A stretch of DNA of 64,000 nt, taken from the NCBI GenBank assembly GCA_905234795.1, contig CAJOIQ010000011.1, forward strand, positions 1 to 64,000, written 5' to 3'. Position numbers and translations under genes: made by a program. This DNA comes from an uncultured Bacteroidales bacterium. Lineage in GTDB: Bacteria > Bacteroidota > Bacteroidia > Bacteroidales > UBA932. Under the pieces are notes generated by a model. That model saw only the letters and a list, made by a program, of their open reading frames with translations. It searched no databases and had not been told where the DNA came from. Positions 1 to 8,244 of this stretch are shown here, piece by piece (the first letter of the stretch is position 1; each line of letters begins with the position of its first letter).

Positions 1-969
1 GCTCCACATACTCACCGCCATTGTTCTTGAACTGGTCACGGAACGTGGCCGTCTGGGAACCCTGGTAGGTATAGTAGCTGGTGCTCCAGCCGGCATACAA
101 GCCAACCGTAGGAAGCAGCGACCATTTGGCGGTATTGAGCTCGCGCTTGGCATTGAGCTCCTGCCAGCTGGCAATCTGAATACCAGGGTTATGCTCCAGG
201 GCAAAATTCACCACAGACTCAGTGGCCACCGGCTCCACCTGCCACACCGGCATCGATGTGTCGATATTCAGTTCCTCATCCACCGGCCAGAACATTAGGT
301 CGGAGAGGGTCATCTTCTGGTCCTGGTACAGATTGTATGTGTTCGTCAGATCATACTGACGGTCTGCCAGATCGGCCTCCATCTGAATCACGTCCGCATG
401 GCCTTTCTGGCCCAGCTCTTCCTGCCTCTTTGCCTTGGCAAGTGCTTGCTCGGCAACGGCCACCTGTTCCTCATACACATCGCAGAGGCGCTTGTAATAG
501 ACCACATTGTAATAGGCCTCCATCACCGCCAGGCAGATATCGGCCTCCACCTGCTTCTCCTGGGAGTCGGCAATGAGCATTCCGGTCTTGGAGATCTTGT
601 AGTTGTTCACTGCCTTGAAGCCGCTGCACTCACGCCGTAATTGTTATGGAACGACGTTGTGTTGAAATACGTATTGGTCTGCGGGTCAATACTGCGGCCG
701 AAGTTGTAGTACGCGTATGTCTGGGCGTTGATCTGCGGGGTAAACAGCGCCAGCGCGGCATCCCGCCGGTCAATCTGCGCATCGCCGACAGCCGCCTGCT
801 GAATCCGAATCTTAGTGGAGTTGGAAATGGCATACTCCATGCAATCGTGCAAAGTCATTACGCCGTCATGCCCGACCTGTTCGGGCATCTCCTGTGCCCG
901 GAGATTTTCGGTCAAGCCGGGAAAGACGAACGCCACAAAAACGAATATGTAAAGTCGTGTCTTCATCAT
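1..969 (-). pseudogene. TolC-family outer-membrane efflux protein, frameshifted and cut by the window edge
   Basis: This is the N-terminal part of a TolC/OMF-type outer-membrane channel for an efflux or type I export pump. A signal peptide (MMKTRLYIFVF..., ending near LRAQ) is followed by the family's DCMEYAISNS...QAAVGDAQIDRRDA segment and YYNFGRSIDPQTN. The first frame stops at 607-609, but the other reading frame continues from about 620 to position 1 without a stop (SGFKAVNNYKI..., EQVAVAEQALAKAKR, LSDLMFWPVDEE, HNPGIQIASW). The join GVSA/SGFK is shorter than in relatives, so some bases, not a multiple of three, seem to be missing. ATG at 967-969 or 964-966 fits the sigma-54 promoter just upstream. 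The rest of the gene, and probably the pump genes, lie to the left of the window. Confidence 0.85.
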
Positions 970-996
970 ACAATGATTTATCACCGTGCCAAATTC

Positions 997-1014
997 TAGC
1001 ACCCGCCGTGCCAA
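997..1014 (-). promoter_or_regulatory. Sigma-54 (-24/-12) promoter of the tolC-like gene
   Basis: Read on the minus strand the sequence is TTGGCACG-GCGG-GTGCT. It has the invariant GG (1012-1011) and GC (1000-999) exactly 10 nt apart and the full TGGCACG -24 box. The predicted transcription start is near 987, giving a leader of about 20 nt before the ATG at 969. A sigma-54 activator gene is present at 14346-15683. Confidence 0.75.
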
Positions 1015-1070
1015 ATGTGATAAAGCATTGATAATGAAGAAGAAATGGTTTTAGCAAGAAATGAAAAAAG

Positions 1071-1118
1071 TGTAAAGTTTACAATACACTTTACAGTTTG
1101 TTGTAAACCCCCTTTACA
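1071..1118. promoter_or_regulatory. Upstream activator sites: TGTAAA/TTTACA palindromes
   Basis: Three elements lie 60-105 nt upstream of the -24 box: TGTAAA-G-TTTACA (1071-1083), a CTTTACA half-site (1089-1095) and TGTAAA-CCCCC-TTTACA (1102-1118). Distance and dyad symmetry are as expected for binding sites of an NtrC-type activator. The same motif recurs at 13447-13475 and 15788-15824, beside the kinase and regulator genes, so that regulator is the probable binder (inference). Confidence 0.6.
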
Positions 1119-1184
1119 CCAACCAAACCCCAACAGACCTAACTAAAACCAAGATTTAGCCCCCTTCGTCCTTATTGTTATCTA

Positions 1185-1490
1185 TTGTTTTTTATCTTTC
1201 CTTTTGGTTTGTACCACATTTGCACCTTTAGGGTAGGGCGTAAAGAAAAATCAGGCAAAACCCCTAAATATTCCCCTGGCTTTACACCAGTTTACACCGC
1301 AGACTTTCCGCCAGTTGAGGTGCCCCAGTATCTCCTGAAACACACCCACATCCCCGCAGCCGTCACCTTCAACCTCTACCTGGACAACAAGGAAGAGTGC
1401 GCCTTCCTCCTGTCCTCCGCCGGCTGCAAAGCCATCATCGACCTCCACGTGGAAGGCATCGTCAACTACGTGGACGGCTTCAACGCCTAG
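1185..1490 (+). other. Possible gene remnant or small ORF, not recognised
   Basis: An open frame of up to 101 codons ends at 1490. Only its last 60 residues or so (from about VEVPQYLLKHTHIP to NYVDGFNA) have the GC-rich third positions of real genes here. The upstream part overlaps AT-rich DNA and further TTTACA motifs (1282-1299). It resembles no family I know. It could be a short protein or the tail of a gene broken when the neighbouring cassettes arrived. No convincing start or promoter is visible. Confidence 0.2.
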
Positions 1491-1527
1491 AAATGGGACT
1501 TCAACGACTAAGACTTTCAATCATTCC

Positions 1528-1562
1528 GTCACTTCCATCAGTTCCGTCAACTGATGGAAGTT
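1528..1562. repeat. Inverted repeat, left copy flanking the Schlafen-type gene
   Basis: A perfect dyad with 12-bp arms CTTCCATCAGTT / AACTGATGGAAG and a 5-nt loop (1532-1560). A near-identical 35-bp copy lies at 3001-3036 in the same orientation, so the two bracket the gene at 1623-2987. It could act as a terminator for anything arriving from the left, or mark a mobile cassette. Confidence 0.65.
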
Positions 1563-1595
1563 GGCTTTTATTCTCCGTATTCCAAATGAATTGAG

Positions 1596-1603
1596 TATAT
1601 TTG
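1596..1603 (+). promoter_or_regulatory. Bacteroidota -7 box (TATATTTG)
   Basis: TATATTTG matches the TAnnTTTG consensus of the main Bacteroidota sigma factor and lies 19 nt before the ATG at 1623. Confidence 0.5.
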
Positions 1604-1622
1604 CAAACCAAGACGGTTCGGT

Positions 1623-2987
1623 ATGATTGACGAAACAAAAGCATTGGAGCTGATTGCCCAGGGAGAAGGCCAGCACGTTGAATTTAAGGAGAGTGTTCCT
1701 TCCAAGGTGAGGGAACTCAGTGAGGAAGTGTGCGCTTTTTCCAATGCCAGCGGCGGCTTTGTCCTTATCGGAGTCAACAACAAGAACGAGTTTGTCAAGG
1801 GGTTCTCCATTGACAATTCCAAGCGGTCCTCCATCCAGGACTCTCTGGATGCCATACAACCTGCGGTCTCCTGCGAGTTCTACCCGCTCACCGTGCAGGG
1901 ACATCCCATCTGGGTCATTGAAGTCCAGGAAGGAGAGAACAAACCCTATGTCGCATCCGGATCCATCTATGTCCGTCGCGGCGCCAACTCGCAGAAGCTT
2001 CGCACTCCAGCCGAAATGCGACAACTATTTGAGGATGCCGGCGCCATGCATTTTGATGAGGCCATCAACAAGTGGTTTCGCATGGAAGACATTTCCGACC
2101 AGGCCGTCAAGGAATTCAAGGAGAAAGCCGGCATCACTTCCACGGCGCCGAATCCCGAACTCATCAAGAATCTGGAACTCCTTGGCCCCAAAGGCGAAAT
2201 GACCAATGTGGTCCCAATGTTCTTCTCCGACGAGTGTGGCAAGCGGATTCCGCAGGCAGTCATCCGCTGCGTCCTCTTCAAGGGGAAAGACAAAGTCCAC
2301 ATCATTGACTCCAAGACCATCGGCGGCCCCATCCTCACTCAGTACAACGAAACTACCAAGTGGCTGAAGCAGCGCCTGGCCGTCGAGTACATAATGGATG
2401 GGTTCAACCCTCGCAAAGAAAAGTGGGAGATTCCCTTGGATGCTATAAAAGAAGCACTTACAAACTCGATTTGCCATCGGGACTATTTCGACACTGCCGC
2501 CAACATCATGGTGGAGCTCTACGATGACCGTCTGGAGATTACCAATCCCGGCGGATTGCTCCCTGTCGTGGCCAAGAACTTCGGACACATGAGCAAGTCC
2601 CGCAATCCAAAGATCTTCGAACTCTTCACCCGGATGGATTTGGTCGAGAAGGTTGGCTCCGGTATCCCTCGAATGGCCGACTTGATGGCGGAGGCCGGGC
2701 TTCCTGCTCCGGAGTACCGGACAGAAGGTTTCTTCACAACGGTTCTTTACAAAGACCAAAGCACTGTAAAGAAAACTGGGAAGGAAACTATAAAGGAAAC
2801 CGAAAAGAAAACGCCCGAACGCATCTTGGAAATCATCAAGGCGAATCCCGGGATAACCGTTTCTGAGATTGCAGATCAGTGTGGCCTTACCTACAACGGT
2901 GCCTATTATCACATTGAAAAAATGAGAAAAAAAGGCATCCTTGCCCATAGGGGCGGTGATAAAGGCGGCGAGTGGGTCATCCTTTAG
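1623..2987 (+). CDS. Schlafen/AlbA_2-type ATP-binding transcriptional regulator
   Basis: This 454-residue protein has the layout of the COG2865 family: an N-terminal AlbA_2 (Schlafen-like) domain at about residues 10-130 (GEGQHVEFKES, GGFVLIGVNN, YVRRGANSQ), a central region, a GHKL ATPase-like segment at about 270-370 (KEALTNSICHRDY, LEITNPGGLLP, RNPKIFELFTRMDLVEKVGSGI), and a C-terminal winged helix (ILEIIKANPGITVSEIADQCGL). Members are usually called ATP-dependent DNA helicase-like or putative regulators and are common in mobile and defence-rich regions; the biochemical function is unsettled. It stands alone with its own promoter and is bracketed by two inverted repeats (1528-1562, 3001-3036), which suggests it travels as a cassette. 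Confidence 0.85.
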   Translation: MIDETKALELIAQGEGQHVEFKESVPSKVRELSEEVCAFSNASGGFVLIGVNNKNEFVKGFSIDNSKRSSIQDSLDAIQPAVSCEFYPLTVQGHPIWVIEVQEGENKPYVASGSIYVRRGANSQKLRTPAEMRQLFEDAGAMHFDEAINKWFRMEDISDQAVKEFKEKAGITSTAPNPELIKNLELLGPKGEMTNVVPMFFSDECGKRIPQAVIRCVLFKGKDKVHIIDSKTIGGPILTQYNETTKWLKQRLAVEYIMDGFNPRKEKWEIPLDAIKEALTNSICHRDYFDTAANIMVELYDDRLEITNPGGLLPVVAKNFGHMSKSRNPKIFELFTRMDLVEKVGSGIPRMADLMAEAGLPAPEYRTEGFFTTVLYKDQSTVKKTGKETIKETEKKTPERILEIIKANPGITVSEIADQCGLTYNGAYYHIEKMRKKGILAHRGGDKGGEWVIL

Positions 2988-3000
2988 ATTTCCATTAAAC

Positions 3001-3040
3001 CATCACTTCCATCATTTTCGTCAACTGATGGAAGTTTTTT
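3001..3040 (+). terminator. Inverted repeat, right copy; probable terminator
   Basis: Near-identical to the repeat at 1528-1562. The arms CTTCCATCA.../...TGATGGAAG are followed directly by TTTTTT on the plus strand, so it can terminate transcription of the Schlafen-type gene that ends at 2987. Confidence 0.6.
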
Positions 3041-3109
3041 CTTCAAATCATATTGCCTACGGGACCTGGGCCTGCATTTCTATACAGCACTATTCTTTTT
3101 TGGCGGCTG

Positions 3110-3787
3110 CTATACATAATCTTTAACCACGTCATAAAAAGCATAGGGCTCCCGGGAATATGCGGCCCACATCTTATCTCCATAGCAGAAGTGCCACCAC
3201 TCACCAGGGTAGTTGACAAAGCCGGCGGCCTTCATGGCTGTTAGGAGGATATGCCGATCCTTCCTTTGTTCCTTAGTGATATCCTTGCATTTAGTCGGGG
3301 TTCTCTTATTATGCTCCAAATACCCAGTACCCATATCCAGCGGCGTTCCATCATCTTTGCAAAGGGTCAGGTCAACAGCGCCTCCAGTTTGGTGCCCGCT
3401 GCCTCCTACACTAGCACTGATTCTGTTCAAAGCTGTTTGAATCTGCAGTTCGTTATAATCCGGATGCGCCTCTGCTATCTCCTTTTTGTCGCGTTCACGA
3501 AGCCGTTCCTGTTTCTTGGGAGAACGGTATAATTCATAAATCAGTAGCTTCAGGCCGATTTCTTTATATACGGCCGCTGCGGCATTCTCCAGCCGTTCTA
3601 TCATTTCTTTGCGGGCATAGTAGGATTCGATGCCATCTGCATAGAGGATATTATCACTATTAGAGTTGACAAGCTCTTGCCCGCACTCTCTAACTTCCTT
3701 CCGATTGATGATCTCTGCAGGAAGAATCTGTCGCAGGCCAAGTCGCAGGAGAACGTGATTATAAAAGACTCTTGTCGTCATTGTCAA
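3110..3787 (-). CDS. D-Ala-D-Ala dipeptidase-like protein (VanX/M15 family)
   Basis: This 225-residue protein of the peptidase M15D (VanX) type would hydrolyse D-alanyl-D-alanine or a similar small peptide. The zinc-site motifs are intact: SGHQTGGAVDLTL (His and Asp ligands, about residues 130-142) and GEWWHF (catalytic Glu and His ligand, about 191-196). An Arg in YRSP, expected in VanX enzymes, is also present. No signal peptide is evident, so it is probably cytoplasmic. The start could be codon 1 or codon 3 (ATG at 3781). It reads in the same direction as the RiPP operon upstream but is separated from it by a broken ORF and gaps, so a role as immunity or processing protein is only conjecture. 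Confidence 0.8.
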   Translation of the reverse strand: MTMTTRVFYNHVLLRLGLRQILPAEIINRKEVRECGQELVNSNSDNILYADGIESYYARKEMIERLENAAAAVYKEIGLKLLIYELYRSPKKQERLRERDKKEIAEAHPDYNELQIQTALNRISASVGGSGHQTGGAVDLTLCKDDGTPLDMGTGYLEHNKRTPTKCKDITKEQRKDRHILLTAMKAAGFVNYPGEWWHFCYGDKMWAAYSREPYAFYDVVKDYV

Positions 3788-3841
3788 ACAGATAATACAG
3801 AAGAAAAGTGCAGAGGGAGCATCGAGATCAGGGCCGTCGAA

Positions 3842-4138
3842 CTATTTCTTATACATGATTTCAAGAAGGGCAGGGCCTGAATAAAGGTATTCTTTGGCTT
3901 CGAAGTCGTTATTGAACAACTTGGATTCACACTGTCTATCTCCTTCAAGAATACTATAGTCAAACTCCTGCCCCGTATGGCTATCCCGAGCTCTCCAACT
4001 ATATCGCTGATTATTTCCTTCAGCAGTCACAAGACAATCTGATATGACCTCCAGATAGTCAATATGGCCAGAAAACAGCTCGCAGAATCTTGCTTCTGGA
4101 TAGATGTCCTAATCAACATATTTACATGGCACTTTCAT
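3842..4138 (-). pseudogene. Small protein gene interrupted by an in-frame TAG
   Basis: A 98-codon frame runs from ATG 4136-4138 (MKVPCKYVD) to the stop at 3842 and is broken only by a TAG at 4109-4111 (codon 10). After it the frame continues as DIYPEARFCELFSGHIDYLEVISDCLV and on to ALLEIMYKK. The encoded protein is acidic and not recognised. A shorter product could start at the ATG at 4030 (62 residues). Either the gene is dead, the base is wrong, or the short form is used. It lies just downstream of the RiPP operon, on the same strand. Confidence 0.4.
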
Positions 4139-4166
4139 ATAACTCTAACAAAAGATAGTGTGAGTT

Positions 4167-4793
4167 CTATTCCATTTCGCTTATTTGCCTGGCGTATCTC
4201 TTCCAACGCTTAGCCTTCTGATAAACGTCACGAGCCCCGTTAGGGATAAGTATTAGGCATTTGTCATCTACGCCAAGTGTGCTGATTTTAGGCGGGTTAT
4301 TACACAACAAGATGAGCTTTTCTACTTTGTTATCAAAAGCTTCCCTTCCTATTAGGCGCACAGTTGAAGGAATAGTTATCTGTTGCAAAGATGAGCAAAA
4401 CAAGAAAGCTTCTTTATCAATGATTTCCAATCCTTCGGGAAGGGAGATGTCCTTGAGGTTAATATTATACGAGAAGGCTCTGACTCCTATACGCTTTATA
4501 CCCGGCTTAACGTCGAAAGATTTAAGACCCCCTTCGTATCTTTCCGGCCCATGAGCCTGTTCCCAATGCCTTTCATCAGTTGAGACAGGAGCAGAATAGA
4601 ACGACGCTATAAAATTGTCAGCAAAAGCAGTCTCATAAACAGCGGCCTCTACTGATGTCTCACGGTCATAGAGAGACAGATAAGTATCCATGTGTACTCT
4701 GCCGTCTTTATCCAGGAACTGCTCATCATGAATTTCCTGATCAGACGAGAATTGAGGTACAGGGCTTCTGAACAGGTTAAATAGTCGTCTCAT
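4167..4793 (-). CDS. Leucine-rich-repeat (BspA-type LRR_5) protein at the end of the RiPP operon
   Basis: This 208-residue protein has no signal peptide. From about residue 90 it has BspA/LRR_5-type repeats: IKRIGVRAFSYNINLKDISLPEGL, IIDKEAFLFCSSLQQITIPSTV, LIGREAFDNKVEKLIL. It ends with a short basic tail (YQKAKRWKRYARQI). BspA-like repeats usually mediate protein-protein binding, often at the cell surface, but the lack of an export signal points to a cytoplasmic partner. Its start overlaps the end of the membrane-protein gene by 17 nt, so it is translationally coupled to the RiPP operon. It could be an immunity or scaffold protein (inference). Confidence 0.7.
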   Translation of the reverse strand: MRRLFNLFRSPVPQFSSDQEIHDEQFLDKDGRVHMDTYLSLYDRETSVEAAVYETAFADNFIASFYSAPVSTDERHWEQAHGPERYEGGLKSFDVKPGIKRIGVRAFSYNINLKDISLPEGLEIIDKEAFLFCSSLQQITIPSTVRLIGREAFDNKVEKLILLCNNPPKISTLGVDDKCLILIPNGARDVYQKAKRWKRYARQISEME

Positions 4794-5757
4794 AGTAACT
4801 CTCGAATTGCTTTTGAACTATTGCTGAATCAAAACTCCAAGCGGCAGCAAGCCACGCAAGGATTCCAGAATTATCCTTATCATCAGTTTTAATGCTCTGC
4901 TCCAAGAGGTTAATATAGTTATCCATCGAGGTCTTCTCCATAAATCCTGAAAGATAATTCCTGAACGTCTCGGAATTCTTCTGTGATAAGGCATCTTTAC
5001 ATTCTTGCAGAGGGCCTATTTTACACAGTTTTGAGTAAAGGAGAACGCCCGTATCATCTTGTTTAGGTGCGACAAAAGAAACACTTTTGAAAGATGCAAT
5101 ATCCTTGTCTTCAACATGCTTGAAATGGTAGTCGATTATGGTAGAAAGAAGATGATCAGCGTAATTGCTGGAATTGTCTTTATTAATGTGATACAGTTCT
5201 ATCAATACTTTTATAGGAGTCTGTAATAAATCAAGCAAATCCCGGTCTGATAAGCTTGTTTGATGGTCTAACTTGTCTATACAAGCATCTATGACAGAAT
5301 CATATTTATTCATTTGATTCTTGAGAGATAACAAGTGAGCATACCTCATTGCATCGTTGCGGTAATCTTCAAGAATGAAACAATCCGCAAATTGGGGCAA
5401 ATAAATAGAACGAAGCAGGTTTTGACTTATTAGGGATCGGTCATTAATAAGTGCTCGTATATAGGACATTTTTCTATAAACAACCTGTATCAGTCGGTCA
5501 CTGACAACAAGTCTATTCTTCTTGTTTGTTCGTTCCACGTTTTTGGCTGTTCTCTTAGCATACAGGTATCCAAGGAAACCAAACACAACACCGAGAACAC
5601 TGGCAATCGCTGCGATGATTGCCATAGTCAGATTCAATTGAACGGTTTGAGGATCTGAGGCTTCCGCTATCTGATTAACCTTGGGGCCGATGACATTCAA
5701 AGTGTCGCTAATACTTTGAAGGATGTCATAATCTGTATTTCCTGGAATAGTTGGCAT
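4777..5757 (-). CDS. Membrane-anchored protein of unknown function, RiPP operon
   Basis: A 326-residue protein that I do not recognise. One strongly hydrophobic segment at about residues 43-66 (MAIIAAIASVLGVVFGFLGYLY) is followed by a basic stretch (AKRTAKNVERTNKKN), predicting a short outside N-terminus and a large, mostly helical cytoplasmic domain of about 250 residues. It starts 1 nt after the second radical SAM gene and overlaps the LRR gene, so it belongs to the same transcript. With no dedicated transporter or protease visible in the cluster, it is a candidate for immunity, sensing or membrane tethering of the maturation complex (inference). Confidence 0.65.
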   Translation of the reverse strand: MPTIPGNTDYDILQSISDTLNVIGPKVNQIAEASDPQTVQLNLTMAIIAAIASVLGVVFGFLGYLYAKRTAKNVERTNKKNRLVVSDRLIQVVYRKMSYIRALINDRSLISQNLLRSIYLPQFADCFILEDYRNDAMRYAHLLSLKNQMNKYDSVIDACIDKLDHQTSLSDRDLLDLLQTPIKVLIELYHINKDNSSNYADHLLSTIIDYHFKHVEDKDIASFKSVSFVAPKQDDTGVLLYSKLCKIGPLQECKDALSQKNSETFRNYLSGFMEKTSMDNYINLLEQSIKTDDKDNSGILAWLAAAWSFDSAIVQKQFESYYETTI

Positions 5758-5758
5758 A

Positions 5759-6970
5759 TTATAAGTATTTTATTTCAAGACATTTAGATAAGAAAAGACG
5801 CATCGCATCACAATATGTCTCCTTATCTTCTGACGACATGTAAACATGCTCTGCATAGCAACCGCCGGCGCAGTGATACTTGGCTGGGCACTCGCTACAT
5901 AATTCAAGAGAATTGTTATGCGAGAATACCCTATGCGCGCTATCGTTGTCAATGGTGCAACCCTGTTCAGAGGCGCTTCCAATCTTAAACTCCTCGAATT
6001 TAGGTTCAAGGTCGGAGGAAACAAAATTACATCCTGTTATATTGCCATCCGCAGCCAAAACAAACTTGCCTTCACAGAAGCGGTCTTGAAGAACTGAGAC
6101 AGCGTTCAAGTACGGGCAGGTCAAGCGGATTCCCAATTCGTCAGCCCTTTGTTTTGCAGCAAAGAAATTGTCTACGAAAGACTGGTAGTAATCTTCTTTT
6201 GAGGCGAACCGGGTGAAACTGTCATTGGGGACGAGCGGTTTGAAGGACACTTGCTCTACTTGAGGAATTGTACGGTGCATCACTTCCATCATTTCACTCA
6301 TGCGGTGAATATTCTCCTCAGTGACAACGGTGGTTATCCCAACATCGACTCCACGGGAAGCATAAATGTTAATATTTCTGGTAACTTCTTCGTAATGACC
6401 GCGGAATTTGTTCTGTGCATCTTCCAATATATCGTATGATGCGCAGATGCCTGCCCCCGTCTTAAGGCAAGTATTAATGATGTCCTCATCAATGATGGAG
6501 CAATTTGTGACGATAGAAATATAGATACCGCCCTCCCGCTTCTGGTTCAAAGCGACAGCATATTCAATGCTCTCCTTAACAACTGGCCAGGAAAGTAAAG
6601 GCTCACCTCCACCTATATAAATCAAGGTAAGTTTCTTCCTGGGAAGCCGGTCTGGCCTTATGAACCATTCTAAAGCCTTTCTGAGCATTGAGGCGCTCAT
6701 CTCCAAAGAAGAACGGCCTTTTGCCGAATAACAGTAAGCACAATGAAAATTACACTTATTGTTCGGCAGGAGCATCAGTGTTCTGAAGGAGTCCGGTTCT
6801 GGAGAAATGTGAAATACCTGGGAGTCCGGGACCTCAGCTATTTCTTTCCTGAAATCATCCACTTCTGACTGGACATCAATGAGCTTTACCCTTTTTTTTA
6901 GGGGCGCGTAGGCCAAAAGCTTTCCTCTATTGGCTCCCGTGGTGATGGGTATTGTAAAAACTTCAATCAT
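5759..6970 (-). CDS. Radical SAM/SPASM peptide-modifying enzyme 2
   Basis: This 403-residue radical SAM enzyme of the SPASM subfamily has the CxxxCxxC cluster motif CNFHCAYCY (C73, C77, C80), a SAM-binding IGGGEPLL segment and a C-terminal auxiliary-cluster region (FVLAADGNITGC... LCSECPAKYHCAGGCYAEH). SPASM proteins of this size typically install thioether, cyclophane or similar links in ribosomal peptides, or mature sulfatases; no sulfatase is nearby. Its ATG overlaps the stop of the RimO-like gene by 4 nt. An N-terminal region of about 65 residues precedes the radical SAM core and may help bind substrate. Confidence 0.85.
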   Translation of the reverse strand: MIEVFTIPITTGANRGKLLAYAPLKKRVKLIDVQSEVDDFRKEIAEVPDSQVFHISPEPDSFRTLMLLPNNKCNFHCAYCYSAKGRSSLEMSASMLRKALEWFIRPDRLPRKKLTLIYIGGGEPLLSWPVVKESIEYAVALNQKREGGIYISIVTNCSIIDEDIINTCLKTGAGICASYDILEDAQNKFRGHYEEVTRNINIYASRGVDVGITTVVTEENIHRMSEMMEVMHRTIPQVEQVSFKPLVPNDSFTRFASKEDYYQSFVDNFFAAKQRADELGIRLTCPYLNAVSVLQDRFCEGKFVLAADGNITGCNFVSSDLEPKFEEFKIGSASEQGCTIDNDSAHRVFSHNNSLELCSECPAKYHCAGGCYAEHVYMSSEDKETYCDAMRLFLSKCLEIKYL

Positions 6971-8244
6971 AAAGCGGCCAGGAGATTTTTATCAGCTTTC
7001 CCACTAATACGTACGTTGTAGAACTCACCAACAGAAAGCTGTTTTTCTGTTCGTATCTTGACAACAGGATCTGCCATCGGAGTGCTGTGCTCGCTTCTCC
7101 CTATATAGTCGTCATCTTGTTTACGATCAATAATAACCCGTACATCTTTTCCGATGGTCTGGTCATTTATTTCATTCAAGACTTGCTTTTGAACAGCAAG
7201 TATGCCAAGCGCCCGTTCTTTCTTAATTTCAGGGCTAATGGAATCAGTATAGTTCTGATGACAGAAACTTCCGACTTGATGAGAATAACGGAAAACCCCA
7301 AGGCGCTCAAACCGCTGTTCCGCAACAAATTGCTTTAGCGCCTCATAATCAGGTTCAGTCTCGCCCGGGTGCCCAACCATGACGGTTGTTCTTAGATAAA
7401 GACCAGGCACTGATTCTCGGATATCTGAAATAAGTTGAGTCAAACTTTCTTTGCTCATACCACGCCTCATTAGTTTGAGCATCTTGGTTTCTGAGTGCTG
7501 TATGGCCATGTCTAGATATTTGCATACGTTTTCCCGCTCACGGATGACAGGAAGTAATTCTTTTGGAAAACCTGACGGATAGGCATAGTGGAGACGAATC
7601 CACTCTATACCAGGCAAGTCTGATATGCGAGAAACAAGTTCGGAGATTCGCTTCTTCCCGTATAAATCCAGGCCATAAGTGGTTAAATTCTGAGCAACGA
7701 GCTGGATTTCTTTTACTCCTTGGGAAGCAAGCCAACGGCACTCTTCCAGAACTCTTTCCATGGGTTCTGACTTTAGGGGACCATTTAAAATGGGCTTAAT
7801 ACAATATGAACAGGGCTGATTGCATCCTTCGGATATCTTGACAAAGGCATAATGTGAAGGGGTTGTCAGATATCGTTTAAGTCCAATAGCCATCCCAATA
7901 CCAAGATCTTGTGGCAGAGTCTCCCAATTGAAATTCCCATATATTTTGTCGACTTCCGGGACAATCTCTGTCAACTTCTCGCCAAGTTTCTGGGAATAGC
8001 AGCCCATTATCCATAGCTGTCCCACACGTCCTTCCTTTTTCATCCGGGCGTAACGGCGAATAGTAGATAATGATTCATCTTCCGCTTCGCCGATGAAACC
8101 GCAGGTGTTGATTATGGCGATATCGGCCGATTGCTCCAGTTCTCCGAAATGAACATCGTGCCCGGCATCTACAAGCACATGCATAAGTCTCTCGCTATCA
8201 ACGAGATTCTTGAAGCATCCGATATTTAGCAGATTGATTCTCAT
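6967..8244 (-). CDS. RimO-like radical SAM methylthiotransferase of the RiPP operon
   Basis: This 425-residue protein has all three domains of the methylthiotransferase (MTTase) family. The N-terminal UPF0004 domain has three cluster cysteines: NIGCFKNLVDSE (C10), NTCGFIGEA (C48) and MGCYSQ (C82). The radical SAM core has EGCNQPCSYC (C141, C145, C148), and a TRAM-like C-terminus follows. Motifs such as LVAQNLTTYGLDLYG and YLDMAIQHSETKML match RimO, which adds SCH3 to an aspartate of ribosomal protein S12. The usual FRG...SR loop after the cluster is changed to LNGPLKSEP, suggesting another substrate. The 4-nt overlaps on both sides place it firmly in the operon. The likely substrate is the precursor peptide at 10900-11016 rather than S12 (inference). 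Confidence 0.85.
   Translation of the reverse strand: MRINLLNIGCFKNLVDSERLMHVLVDAGHDVHFGELEQSADIAIINTCGFIGEAEDESLSTIRRYARMKKEGRVGQLWIMGCYSQKLGEKLTEIVPEVDKIYGNFNWETLPQDLGIGMAIGLKRYLTTPSHYAFVKISEGCNQPCSYCIKPILNGPLKSEPMERVLEECRWLASQGVKEIQLVAQNLTTYGLDLYGKKRISELVSRISDLPGIEWIRLHYAYPSGFPKELLPVIRERENVCKYLDMAIQHSETKMLKLMRRGMSKESLTQLISDIRESVPGLYLRTTVMVGHPGETEPDYEALKQFVAEQRFERLGVFRYSHQVGSFCHQNYTDSISPEIKKERALGILAVQKQVLNEINDQTIGKDVRVIIDRKQDDDYIGRSEHSTPMADPVVKIRTEKQLSVGEFYNVRISGKADKNLLAAL

Noticed and set aside
975..992. Second TTTGGCACG upstream of tolC as another sigma-54 promoter
   Set aside because: No GC dinucleotide at the required 10-nt spacing; only the copy at 997-1014 fits.
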